Origin: a bacterium
GTDB lineage: Bacteria > Patescibacteriota > Minisyncoccia > Phycocordibacterales > JAKAEA01
Reading direction: 5' to 3'
Length of the DNA stretch: 44,777 nucleotides
NCBI GenBank assembly: GCA_021785065.1
Contig: JAJYGQ010000006.1
Span: 1 to 44,777 of the forward strand
The translations under genes were made by a program, and so were the position numbers. Positions 11,998 to 19,260 of this stretch are shown here, piece by piece; the stretch's first letter is position 1; every line of letters begins with the position of its first letter. The notes beneath the pieces are model-generated. The model ran no database searches. It was not told where the DNA came from and saw only the letters and a list, made by a program, of their open reading frames with translations.

Positions 11998-12891
11998 TTA
12001 GGAGAGTTTATTGAAGAGTTTAAGACGCGCGCTTACCACCTTCTCCATCGCTTTGAGACCCTCTTTGAGGTATTTATAAGGCGCTACTTCATCAGGATTT
12101 TTCTGGAGAGTAAGCTCGAGGGCTTTACGATACGCCACCCGAATCTCGGTATTAATGTGCACAATAGACATACCAGCAGTGATACCTTTCGTAAAATCAT
12201 CATCTTCAATACCAGAGCCACCATGGAGCACGAGCGGCACGCCAGCGGCTTGGCGAATAGCGGCAATACGTTCAATGTCGAGATGCGGATTGTGCCCTAC
12301 TCGAGCCATACCATGAATATTACCAACCGCCGGAGCTAAGAGACTTACACCCGTTTTCTCTACGAATTCCTTTGCCTTTTCCGGCGAGGTTAACGCATCA
12401 CCAGAAATTGAAGCGCCCTCCGGAATCGAATCCCAAACCTTTGAAGAGACACCGATATAGCCGAGCTCGCCTTCAATAAGAATGTCACGGCCAGTTTTTT
12501 TACTGACTTCGTTTGCATAATCAACACACTGCTTGGCCTGCTTCACATTTTCTTCAAAAGAAAGCTGAGCGCCATCAAAAATTACCGAATCAAAACCAGC
12601 ATCGACGGCTTCTTTCACCTTTTCAAATGAGTAGGTATGGTCACCGTTGAGAAAAATCGGATAGTCAAATTCCTCGCGAATACTTTTTACGAGCGCCGCC
12701 GCTTGTGGCACACCAATGAAGGCCCGCTCCCCTTCCGAAACGCCAATTAATACCGGTGTTTTTTGGCCTGACTGAAGCCCTTGGGCCGCCTGGAAAATTG
12801 CCCAGAGCGCCGTTACGTCGGAAATATTAAAGTGGCCAATGGCGATTTTTTTCTCGCTCGCCTCAGCGATGTATTCGCGTAGTGTTTTCAT
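11998..12891 (-). CDS. fba: Class II (metal-dependent) fructose-bisphosphate aldolase family protein
   Basis: Cleaves fructose-1,6-bisphosphate to DHAP and glyceraldehyde-3-phosphate, or is a close relative acting on a similar ketose bisphosphate. 297 residues from ATG 12891. Class II marks: AIGHFNISDV near the N-terminus, NGDHTYSFEKVKEAVDAGFDSVIFDGAQLS (catalytic Asp, metal His), the GELGYIG strand, the APAVGNIHGM metal-His block, and LVLHGGSGIEDDDF. A GTG six codons upstream is in frame, but the -10 box TATACT lies between them, so the inner ATG is right. It is divergent from the pfkB-family kinase, sharing an 87-base gap. Confidence 0.93.
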   Translation of the reverse strand: MKTLREYIAEASEKKIAIGHFNISDVTALWAIFQAAQGLQSGQKTPVLIGVSEGERAFIGVPQAAALVKSIREEFDYPIFLNGDHTYSFEKVKEAVDAGFDSVIFDGAQLSFEENVKQAKQCVDYANEVSKKTGRDILIEGELGYIGVSSKVWDSIPEGASISGDALTSPEKAKEFVEKTGVSLLAPAVGNIHGMARVGHNPHLDIERIAAIRQAAGVPLVLHGGSGIEDDDFTKGITAGMSIVHINTEIRVAYRKALELTLQKNPDEVAPYKYLKEGLKAMEKVVSARLKLFNKLS

Positions 12892-12899
12892 ATCAAAAT

Positions 12900-12935
12900 A
12901 GTATAGCACAATCCTTATTTTCCCTATGGTATACT
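12900..12935. promoter_or_regulatory. Divergent -10 elements for fba (minus) and the PfkB-family kinase (plus)
   Basis: On the minus strand TGCTATACT (TATACT at 12900-12905) is an extended -10 only 8 bases before the fba ATG. On the plus strand TATACT at 12930-12935 faces the kinase, giving a leader of about 37 bases. No convincing -35 was found for either. The two boxes are 24 bases apart, so the polymerases would compete. Confidence 0.5.
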
Positions 12936-12978
12936 AAAAAATGTCGGTTCCATTTTTAATCTTAAGCATCACGAAATT

Positions 12979-14007
12979 ATGTTTTCTAAACCTCTTGATT
13001 TTTTAGCGATCGGCGACACCGTCACTGACGCCTTTATTCGCCTTAATGACGCCAGTATTTTGCCGGCCGCTGACGGCGTTACTAAAGAGCTCTGCGTTAC
13101 GTTTGGCGACAAAGTTCCCTACGAATCCCTCAAAGTCCTCGCTGGTGTTGGTAATAGTCCTAACGCCGCCGTTTCCGCGGCCCGCCTTGGTCTGCGCACT
13201 GCCATCGTAAGCGATATCGGCGGCGATACATATGGCGAAGAAATGATTGCTTCTTATAAAAAGAATGATGTAGATACTCGTTTCGTGAGTGTGCACAAAA
13301 AAATGGTTTCTAATTATCACTTCGTGCTCTGGTATGGTGTCGAGCGCACTATTCTCGTTAAACACGAAACCTATCCCTACAGCTTTGCCGCAGCTAGTCG
13401 AAGCGCGCCGCGTTGGATATATCTCAGTTCACTCGGCAAAAATTCTCTCCCTTATCACAAAGAAATCGCCAGTTTCCTTACGAAGAATCCTTCAGTAAAG
13501 CTCGCTTTTCAACCGGGTACCTTCCAGATGGAATTTGGCACTGCCGCCCTTGCTGATATTTACCAGCGCACCGAAATTTTCTTCTGCAATCGCGAGGAAG
13601 CCGCGCGCATTCTCGGCAAGCAAGAAACCGCTGACACTTCTGCCGAAGCAAAACAAAATGAAATTTTAGAATTTTCTAAAGGTCTTAAGGCTCTTGGCCC
13701 GAAAATTGTTTGCATCACCGACGGTATTGCTGGAGCTTTTGCTTACGATGGCACCGATTTATGGTTTGTGCCTGTTTATCCGCACGATCCCTTCGAGCGC
13801 ACCGGTGCTGGCGATGCGTTTAGCTCCACTGTTACCGCCGCCCTCGCGCTCGGTAAATCACTCCCCGATGCTCTCGCTTGGGGCCCTATTAATTCAATGA
13901 GTGTCGTGCAATACATTGGCGCTCAAGAAGGTCTGCTCTCGCGCGCTAAACTACTCGACTATCTCGCGAAAGCTCCCGCCGACTACAAAGTCAAAAAAGT
14001 AGCGTAG
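12979..14007 (+). CDS. PfkB-family carbohydrate kinase
   Basis: ATP-dependent sugar or sugar-phosphate kinase of the ribokinase/PfkB fold, 342 residues. The first signature is around 56-72 (AGVGNSPNAAVSAARLGL) and the second near 273-282 (ERTGAGDAFSS), with D279 as the catalytic base. The N-terminal FLAIGDTVTDAFI is the usual substrate-binding strand. Next to fructose-bisphosphate aldolase and a transketolase, a role as phosphofructokinase or as a pentose/ribulose kinase is plausible, but the motifs do not fix the substrate. It is transcribed opposite to its neighbours and converges on the transketolase gene with 6 bases between stops and no visible terminator. Confidence 0.88.
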   Translation: MFSKPLDFLAIGDTVTDAFIRLNDASILPAADGVTKELCVTFGDKVPYESLKVLAGVGNSPNAAVSAARLGLRTAIVSDIGGDTYGEEMIASYKKNDVDTRFVSVHKKMVSNYHFVLWYGVERTILVKHETYPYSFAAASRSAPRWIYLSSLGKNSLPYHKEIASFLTKNPSVKLAFQPGTFQMEFGTAALADIYQRTEIFFCNREEAARILGKQETADTSAEAKQNEILEFSKGLKALGPKIVCITDGIAGAFAYDGTDLWFVPVYPHDPFERTGAGDAFSSTVTAALALGKSLPDALAWGPINSMSVVQYIGAQEGLLSRAKLLDYLAKAPADYKVKKVA

Positions 14008-14013
14008 AGATTT

Positions 14014-15027
14014 TTACACACTAGTAACTTTCCTTTGCAAAACCTTTTTTACTGCTTCGCGAACACCACTGACACCTAAACCAAAATGTTCGACGAGCTC
14101 GGTAGGTGTGCCTGATTGGCCGAATTGATCGCGCACACCAACAAATTCAATCGGCACCGGTCGCGCCGCCTTGGTGACGATAAGCTCGGCAATAGCGGAG
14201 CCCATGCCGCCGGCGATTTGGTGCTCTTCAACCGTAACGAGCGCCTTGGCGGCTTCAGCGAGATTTAGGATGGCTCGCTCATCGAGCGGCTTGATCGTGG
14301 AAAGATTGAGCACGGTAGCGGCAATTTTTTCTTTTTCTAAATCGCGAGCAACCTGAATCGCCTTGTGTACAAGCGCGCCAGTGGCAATAATACCAACATC
14401 CGGCGTTTTTGTAATAGGCTGCCAAAAAACCTGAGCCTTCCCTATTTCAAACGGCGTATCGATAGTAGTGATAACTGGAGTTTTTTCGCGAGCCAGGCGG
14501 AGATAGGTTGGCGCGTCAGTTTTAGCAATAGCAAGCGTGGCTTTCTTCGCTTCGATTGCATCGCAGGGTGAAATCACCACCATCCGCGGAATAACGCGGG
14601 TAATAGCAATATCCTCGATAGCCTGATGAGTACCGCCGTCGGGACCAACCGAAACACCAGCATGGGAGCCAGCGATTTTTACGGGGCGGTTGTTGTAGCA
14701 CACAGTTGTGCGAATCTGCTCCCAGTTGCGGCCAGGACTAAACATGGCATACGAAGCAATAAAAGGAATTTTGCCCATAGCCGCCATACCGCTTGCCACC
14801 GCCACGAGATTTTGCTCAGCAATGCCAATTTCCACAAAACGCTCGGGAAATTTTTGTTTAAAGAGATGCATTTGGGCCGATTCAGTGAGATCGGCACACA
14901 GGCCAACCACTCGCTCATTCTCTTCGCCAGCTGCCAAAAGCCCCTCGCCAAAACCACGGCGAATAGGAATTTGCTCGACGTCATTATCAAAAATTTTTGG
15001 ATTAAGTTTTTCGTGAGGATTAAGCAT
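14014..15027 (-). CDS. Transketolase C-terminal subunit (pyrimidine-binding and C-terminal domains)
   Basis: Second half of a split transketolase, 337 residues. Residues about 20-190 form the PYR domain: AGEENERVVGLCADLTES, EIGIAEQNLVAVASGMAAMGKIPF (the catalytic Glu that protonates thiamine diphosphate sits in GIAEQN), and GSHAGVSVGPDGGTHQAIEDIAI. Residues about 200-330 are the transketolase C-terminal domain with VTVEEHQIAGGMGSAIAE. It starts 6 bases after the N-terminal subunit gene, so the two are translated together and surely form one heteromeric enzyme moving two-carbon units between sugar phosphates. Confidence 0.95.
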   Translation of the reverse strand: MLNPHEKLNPKIFDNDVEQIPIRRGFGEGLLAAGEENERVVGLCADLTESAQMHLFKQKFPERFVEIGIAEQNLVAVASGMAAMGKIPFIASYAMFSPGRNWEQIRTTVCYNNRPVKIAGSHAGVSVGPDGGTHQAIEDIAITRVIPRMVVISPCDAIEAKKATLAIAKTDAPTYLRLAREKTPVITTIDTPFEIGKAQVFWQPITKTPDVGIIATGALVHKAIQVARDLEKEKIAATVLNLSTIKPLDERAILNLAEAAKALVTVEEHQIAGGMGSAIAELIVTKAARPVPIEFVGVRDQFGQSGTPTELVEHFGLGVSGVREAVKKVLQRKVTSV

Positions 15028-15033
15028 AAAATT

Positions 15034-15933
15034 CTATTGATGCTCGCTTTGAATGCGACCCTGCAACGTACGCAGCTCATTGAGCGCAAGCGCGGCTTCG
15101 TCGGCATTGGGCGGTTTACCATGCCATTCGAATTTCCGTTCGAATTCGGCGACGCCCTTACCAGGAATGGTGTGCGCGATAATCACCGACGGCTTTTCAA
15201 AAATCGCTTTAGCTTGATCGACAGCGGCAATAATTTCCTCAAAATTGTGCCCGTCAATTTCTAGCACGTGCCAATTGAACGACTCCCACTTAGCGCGTAA
15301 ATCTTCGAGTGGCAAAACATTTTCAGTGTAGCCATCAATTTGAATATTGTTGCGATCGACAAACGTAATGAGATTACCGAGCCGCTCACGTCCCGCCAGC
15401 TGGATAGCTTCCCAATTATTCCCCTCATCGAGTTCGCCGTCACCAGTGAGACAGAAGAAAAAACGCGACATCACCACACTTTTATCGTCGCCGGCTTTTT
15501 TGCGCTCGGCAACAGCGTCTATCCTATCAGCAATAGCCATACCCACCGCTTGCGACAAACCGGAGCCGAGTGGCCCCGAGCTTGTTTCCAGCGCCGGCAA
15601 AAATTCCCGATGCGGATGCCCTTGCAAACGTGAACCGAGTTTACGCAAGGTTTGTAATTCTTCCACAGGAAAATAACCAGCGTGCGCCATCGCCGCATAC
15701 AGCACCGGACAAATGTGGCCATTAGAAAGAATGAGCCGGTCGCGGTCGGGCCAATTAGGCTCGTGAGGATTATGTTTCAAAATATGAAAATAGAGGGCAG
15801 TAAAAATGTCGGCCATGCCAAGTGGCCCGGCAGTGTGGCCGGAGCCGGCAGCAAGCAACATTTCAATAATCGACTGACGGATAGCGTTGGCGCGCAGTTC
15901 TAAATTTTTAATTGCCGCGTCATCAAGATGCAT
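15034..15933 (-). CDS. Transketolase N-terminal subunit (thiamine diphosphate-binding)
   Basis: First half of a split transketolase, 299 residues. The TPP motif runs from TGDGELDEGNNWEAIQLA to the DRNN about 30 residues later, binding Mg-ThDP. Other marks are GSGHTAGPLGMADIFTALYF near residue 30 and GPLGSGLSQAVGMAIADR mid-protein. Together with the following gene it makes the complete enzyme of the non-oxidative pentose-phosphate pathway. An extended -10 TGGTAAAAT (TAAAAT at 15940-15945) stands 6 bases before the ATG, so the mRNA is probably leaderless. Confidence 0.95.
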   Translation of the reverse strand: MHLDDAAIKNLELRANAIRQSIIEMLLAAGSGHTAGPLGMADIFTALYFHILKHNPHEPNWPDRDRLILSNGHICPVLYAAMAHAGYFPVEELQTLRKLGSRLQGHPHREFLPALETSSGPLGSGLSQAVGMAIADRIDAVAERKKAGDDKSVVMSRFFFCLTGDGELDEGNNWEAIQLAGRERLGNLITFVDRNNIQIDGYTENVLPLEDLRAKWESFNWHVLEIDGHNFEEIIAAVDQAKAIFEKPSVIIAHTIPGKGVAEFERKFEWHGKPPNADEAALALNELRTLQGRIQSEHQ

Positions 15934-15939
15934 TTTTCT

Positions 15940-15945
15940 ATTTTA
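15940..15945 (-). promoter_or_regulatory. Extended -10 of the transketolase operon
   Basis: TAAAAT preceded by TGG (TGnTAAAAT). The gap to the ATG at 15933 is 6 bases, so transcription would start at or next to the start codon. No clear -35. Confidence 0.5.
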
Positions 15946-16002
15946 CCACAGATGTTTTCTGACTTTTCCACTCCCCTTCGGCGGCCACCTTATCAAAAAA
16001 AC

Positions 16003-16749
16003 CTATAGAATTTCTTTAAATTTTTTTAGTGCCGAGGACACCGTCGCCTTTGTAAGAACATATTCAGTGTCATCCTCTAAGGGCGAACCAAAAATTGCCG
16101 ATCCTATAATAAGTCGCGAAGCCCCCGCTTCCACTAATGCTTGAGCGTTTTTTACAGTAACCCCTCCATCCACACTTATCGGCATTTCCGGATGCGCCCC
16201 GTGAAATGAGCGAACTCGATCGAGTACCCGCTCGCCGGCAAATTCTTGCCCCTGATAACCAACTCGCTCGATACCCATAAATTGAACAACATCAATATCT
16301 TCTAAGTATGCAGTCACCGCATCCAATGGTGTCTCTAGAGCAAGCGCTACCCCAAATTCCAAAAATGGCGTAGCGTCCAGACGATTAACAAGATGACTCA
16401 CCAAAGCCTCAAAACCGCGCGCCGAGACACTTTCAAGGTGCACTACCAACCGTGAAGCACCGGCAGCGATCCAGTCGTCAAGTAACTCTGGTGTTGGTTC
16501 TGCCACCATAATATCAATCTCATAATTAAGCTCTTTCCACGAAGGCAGCCCTTCACTCTGGTGTAAAATTTTTTTAAAAAAATGATCGCGATGCGGCTCT
16601 GTTGAGGTATATGGCCAGCTACGCGAAGGAACAAAGTGGCCGTCACACACATCAAGTTGAATAAAGGGGACATGACCAGCGACAAGCGCCGATTTTTTCT
16701 GGATTTCTTCAAAGGAGGTCGGCAGCACCGCCGGAATAATATCTACCAT
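16003..16749 (-). CDS. rpe: Ribulose-phosphate 3-epimerase-like TIM-barrel protein
   Basis: 248 residues with the Rpe fold: IIPAVLP at the start, QLDVCDGHFVPS at 31-42, EIDIMVAEPTPE at 77-88, VQFMGIERVGYQGQ at 155-167, SVDGGVTVKNA at 192-202 and ASRLIIGSAIF near the phosphate-binding end. The two catalytic aspartates align (D33, D194), but the two metal-binding histidines of canonical Rpe are replaced: Q31 for H34 and D79 for H67 (E. coli numbering). The VNPGFGGQ loop is also diverged. Its place next to rpiB and transketolase supports a pentose-phosphate role; an altered substrate or metal use is possible. TATACT at 16756-16761 lies 6 bases before the ATG. Confidence 0.82.
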   Translation of the reverse strand: MVDIIPAVLPTSFEEIQKKSALVAGHVPFIQLDVCDGHFVPSRSWPYTSTEPHRDHFFKKILHQSEGLPSWKELNYEIDIMVAEPTPELLDDWIAAGASRLVVHLESVSARGFEALVSHLVNRLDATPFLEFGVALALETPLDAVTAYLEDIDVVQFMGIERVGYQGQEFAGERVLDRVRSFHGAHPEMPISVDGGVTVKNAQALVEAGASRLIIGSAIFGSPLEDDTEYVLTKATVSSALKKFKEIL

Positions 16750-16755
16750 AGCTGT

Positions 16756-16761
16756 AGTATA
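16756..16761 (-). promoter_or_regulatory. -10 element for rpe
   Basis: TATACT ending 6 bases before the rpe ATG at 16749, squeezed between that start and the rpiB stop at 16762. It implies a leaderless rpe transcript separate from, or additional to, read-through from rpiB. Confidence 0.5.
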
Positions 16762-17232
16762 TCAAATGTGGATAGTGTTCTTTTTTTCAAGGGCGTGTAT
16801 TTTTTCAATACGCCGAGCGTGGCGCGGCTCATTAGAAAACGCGGTCGAAAGCCACATATCTACCGCTCGTTCTGCCACTGCCGCCGACACAAATTTTGCC
16901 CCCAATGAAAGCACGTTAGCGTCATTGTGTTCACGCAAGAGCTGTACAATCTCTTCCGGTCCGCCGTAAAAAACGCCCGCCCGAACATTCGGAAATTTAT
17001 TTGCGACGAGAGCCTCACCTTGTCCCGAAAGGCCAATGACAATTCCCCGCGCCGTGGTTGGATTTTGAGCAACTTCGCGCGCAGTGAGAGAAATAAAATC
17101 AGGATAATCATCGTGCGGATCAAACGTCGTCGGCCCCAGGTCGGTAATATCAAAACCGCCACGCTGCAGATATTCAAGCAGGTGTTTTTTAAGAGCAAAC
17201 CCGGCGTGATCAGAACTTATATAGAGCTTCAT
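16762..17232 (-). CDS. rpiB: Ribose-5-phosphate isomerase B (glutamate-type)
   Basis: Interconverts ribose-5-phosphate and ribulose-5-phosphate. 156 residues of the RpiB/LacAB family: ISSDHAGFALKKHL at the N-terminus, GIVIGLSGQGEALVANK at 63-79, and EHNDANVLSLGAKF at 101-114. In E. coli-type RpiB the catalytic base is a cysteine (ILIC-G); here that position is G67. Instead E73 in SGQGE aligns with the catalytic glutamate of the Mycobacterium tuberculosis type (SGNGE, E75), so this is the actinobacterial-like variant. It precedes rpe by 12 bases and is probably co-transcribed. Confidence 0.93.
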   Translation of the reverse strand: MKLYISSDHAGFALKKHLLEYLQRGGFDITDLGPTTFDPHDDYPDFISLTAREVAQNPTTARGIVIGLSGQGEALVANKFPNVRAGVFYGGPEEIVQLLREHNDANVLSLGAKFVSAAVAERAVDMWLSTAFSNEPRHARRIEKIHALEKKNTIHI

Positions 17233-17271
17233 AGCATTCGTGATTATTTTATGCGTTAAGAAAAACCTCTA

Positions 17272-17538
17272 TTAACCTGAGACTACACCAGCAGGCGCAA
17301 CGGGAGTAAAGACCGAAGCACGTGGTTGAATTTGCATTTCGCCTAGCACAATAAAGAAAAAAGCAACAATAAAAATAACAACAACGAGCACAATAATAAC
17401 CACTGTAGCTATATTTTTTGATTTTACAATTTTATGCTGCACTAAAAAACGAACAAGCGGTGAGGAAATTTTTTCCTCAATAATCTGTCGTTCGCCTGGT
17501 TTAAACGACTCTTCTTCAAATTGAACGCCAAGAGACAT
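17272..17538 (-). CDS. Small single-TM protein of unknown function
   Basis: 88 residues, not recognised. The N-terminal 40 residues are charged (KPGERQIIEEKISSP) and presumably cytoplasmic. Residues about 44-66 form one strong membrane helix (ATVVIIVLVVVIFIVAFFFIVL), and a short Pro/Val tail follows outside. A TATAAT (17563-17568) lies 24 bases upstream, overlapping the gap stop codon. It sits between gap and rpiB, but nothing in it suggests a metabolic role. Confidence 0.65.
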   Translation of the reverse strand: MSLGVQFEEESFKPGERQIIEEKISSPLVRFLVQHKIVKSKNIATVVIIVLVVVIFIVAFFFIVLGEMQIQPRASVFTPVAPAGVVSG

Positions 17539-17563
17539 ATTTTAGAGTATTAAGTACTGTCTA

Positions 17564-18601
17564 TTATAGCTGCTGAGCTGCCGTAAGCACATGTTCCACG
17601 AGCGAATGAGTGTACCCCATTTCGTTGTCATACCACGCCATAACTTTTACGAGGGTACCATCAACAACGCGGGTTAAACCAAGGTCAGCGATAGAAGCGT
17701 GTGGGTTGCCAACGATATCAGTGGAGACGAGCGGTTCGTCGGTAACGGTAAAAGTTTTTTGCCAGCGCGACTCGGTAGCGGCTTTTTTCAAAATACTATT
17801 TACTTCCTCAACAGTCGTTGGACGCTTAGCGATAAACGTTACATCAGCAATAGAACCGGCAATAGTCGGCACTCGAATAGAGATGCCGTCAAATTTCCCC
17901 TCAAGCGCCGGCACCGCTTTGGTCACGGCAATAGCGGCGCCTGTCGAGGTCGGCACCATATTGTGGGCGGCTGCTCGGCCCTCTTTCCAATCTTTCTTAG
18001 CTGGCCCATCCACTAAAAGTTGACTAGCGGTATAGCTATGTGTTGTGTTCAAAATTGCTTTTTCAATACCAAGTGCTTCATTCAAAATCTGAATAACCGG
18101 CGCGCTAGCATTCGTAGTACACGAGCCGTTGGAACTCACCTGGCAATTGGTTAAAGCATCTTCATTGATACCCATAAGCACCGTTGCACCCGGTACCGCC
18201 GCACCTGCGGGATCGTCTTTTGCTGGTGCCGAAATCACAACGCGCTTCGCTCCAGCGGTCAAATGAGCTGCAGCTTTTGCAAATGTGGTAAATAAACCCG
18301 TCGACTCTACTACTATATCTACGTTGAGATCTTTCCAGGGTAAAGTGGCAGGATCTTTAATAGAAAAATATTTAACCTCTTTGCCATTGACCGTAAATGC
18401 CTGACCATCGGCAGCAACCGTGATGTCGAGTCCGCTTCGACCGTACGCCGAATCATATTTCAACAAATAGGCAATATTATGAATGTCTGCTAAATCATTA
18501 ACTGCTACCACTTCTAATTCAGGACGAGTAGCGGCAACCTTATAAAATGCTCGGCCGATGCGGCCAGCGCCATTGATGGCGATACGTATATTTTTACTCA
18601 T
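17564..18601 (-). CDS. gap: Glyceraldehyde-3-phosphate dehydrogenase (phosphorylating)
   Basis: Oxidises glyceraldehyde-3-phosphate to 1,3-bisphosphoglycerate with NAD(P). 345 residues from ATG 18601. The Rossmann motif INGAGRIGRAFYK (9-21) is followed by the catalytic C161 in NGSCTTNASAP and the proton-accepting His in NTTHSYTASQ. NMVPTSTGAA and the C-terminal WYDNEMGYTHSLVEH are typical. A longer frame begins at 18628, but TATACT (18608-18613) lies inside that extension, 6 bases before the chosen ATG. The gene completes the triose end of the carbon cluster. Confidence 0.97.
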   Translation of the reverse strand: MSKNIRIAINGAGRIGRAFYKVAATRPELEVVAVNDLADIHNIAYLLKYDSAYGRSGLDITVAADGQAFTVNGKEVKYFSIKDPATLPWKDLNVDIVVESTGLFTTFAKAAAHLTAGAKRVVISAPAKDDPAGAAVPGATVLMGINEDALTNCQVSSNGSCTTNASAPVIQILNEALGIEKAILNTTHSYTASQLLVDGPAKKDWKEGRAAAHNMVPTSTGAAIAVTKAVPALEGKFDGISIRVPTIAGSIADVTFIAKRPTTVEEVNSILKKAATESRWQKTFTVTDEPLVSTDIVGNPHASIADLGLTRVVDGTLVKVMAWYDNEMGYTHSLVEHVLTAAQQL

Positions 18602-18607
18602 ACGCGT

Positions 18608-18613
18608 AGTATA
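18608..18613 (-). promoter_or_regulatory. -10 element for gap
   Basis: TATACT, 6 bases upstream of the gap ATG, predicting transcription start at the start codon. No good -35 match 16-18 bases upstream (TTTAAA only). Confidence 0.5.
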
Positions 18614-18639
18614 CCAAATTATCCACAATTTTTAAAAAT

Positions 18640-19224
18640 TTAGTTCGTGGCGCTCAAATGAGCAGGTAAACCGACAACTGATCCCACTGAAACGCCGAGT
18701 GACGCAGCCGTCCCCGCATTTGCCTCAATAACGTAAAGCGCCCCCGCAGAATTTGTTGGCGCAAATACGGTTGGATACGTACTCGTCGATACATTTTGTT
18801 TTAGATAAATAACCCTACCCTGACTATCAAGCCAAAAAATGTCTAAAGGAAAATTCATACCTTTCATCCAAATTCCCCAATTACTTACAGAAGGAAATAC
18901 AAACAACATAACATTATCTGCAGGTAAGTTTTGTCGATACGAAAGACCGAGCTCGCGACTTGCCGCGTCAGCAACAATATCAGCGTTAAATGTATGCCCG
19001 CCGAGCGTCACAGTATCTCCTGCGCTTACGATAGTAGCAGGAGTCACGGTACCTGAGAGTGTGGCATTTAGATGCGGAGCTGGTAATGTAGTCGATTGAT
19101 TACTTGTTACCGAAGCAACTTCAGCACGGGTCGCTAGTCCATGAAATACGAGAATGAAAGTTGGCACAAAAAAACCAAGAAATACAAGAGCTGTGAGACC
19201 GCCGAAAAATAACGCTCGATTCAT
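18640..19224 (-). CDS. Exported DUF192-family protein
   Basis: 194 residues. Residues 5-30 are a membrane anchor or signal segment, followed by a Ser/Thr-rich linker to about 70. Residues 78-190 are a DUF192 domain: FNADIVADAASRELGLSYRQ, then FVFPSVSNWGIWMKGMNFPLDIFWLD, and a C-terminal EANAGTAASLGVSVGSVV. DUF192 proteins are small, mostly extracytoplasmic and of unknown biochemical role. An extended -10 TGTCATAAT (CATAAT at 19231-19236) lies 6 bases before the ATG, so it is transcribed separately from the cytochrome operon just upstream. Confidence 0.88.
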   Translation of the reverse strand: MNRALFFGGLTALVFLGFFVPTFILVFHGLATRAEVASVTSNQSTTLPAPHLNATLSGTVTPATIVSAGDTVTLGGHTFNADIVADAASRELGLSYRQNLPADNVMLFVFPSVSNWGIWMKGMNFPLDIFWLDSQGRVIYLKQNVSTSTYPTVFAPTNSAGALYVIEANAGTAASLGVSVGSVVGLPAHLSATN

Positions 19225-19230
19225 AAGAAT

Positions 19231-19236
19231 ATTATG
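19231..19236 (-). promoter_or_regulatory. Extended -10 of the DUF192 gene
   Basis: CATAAT preceded by TGT (TGnCATAAT), 6 bases before the ATG at 19224; consistent with a leaderless transcript. Confidence 0.45.
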
Positions 19237-19260
19237 ACATAGCGCACAATAGTAGACAAT

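Noticed and set aside
14626-15264. 212-codon plus-strand frame across the two transketolase genes
   Set aside because: Antisense to two clear conserved genes; low-complexity, no start signals.
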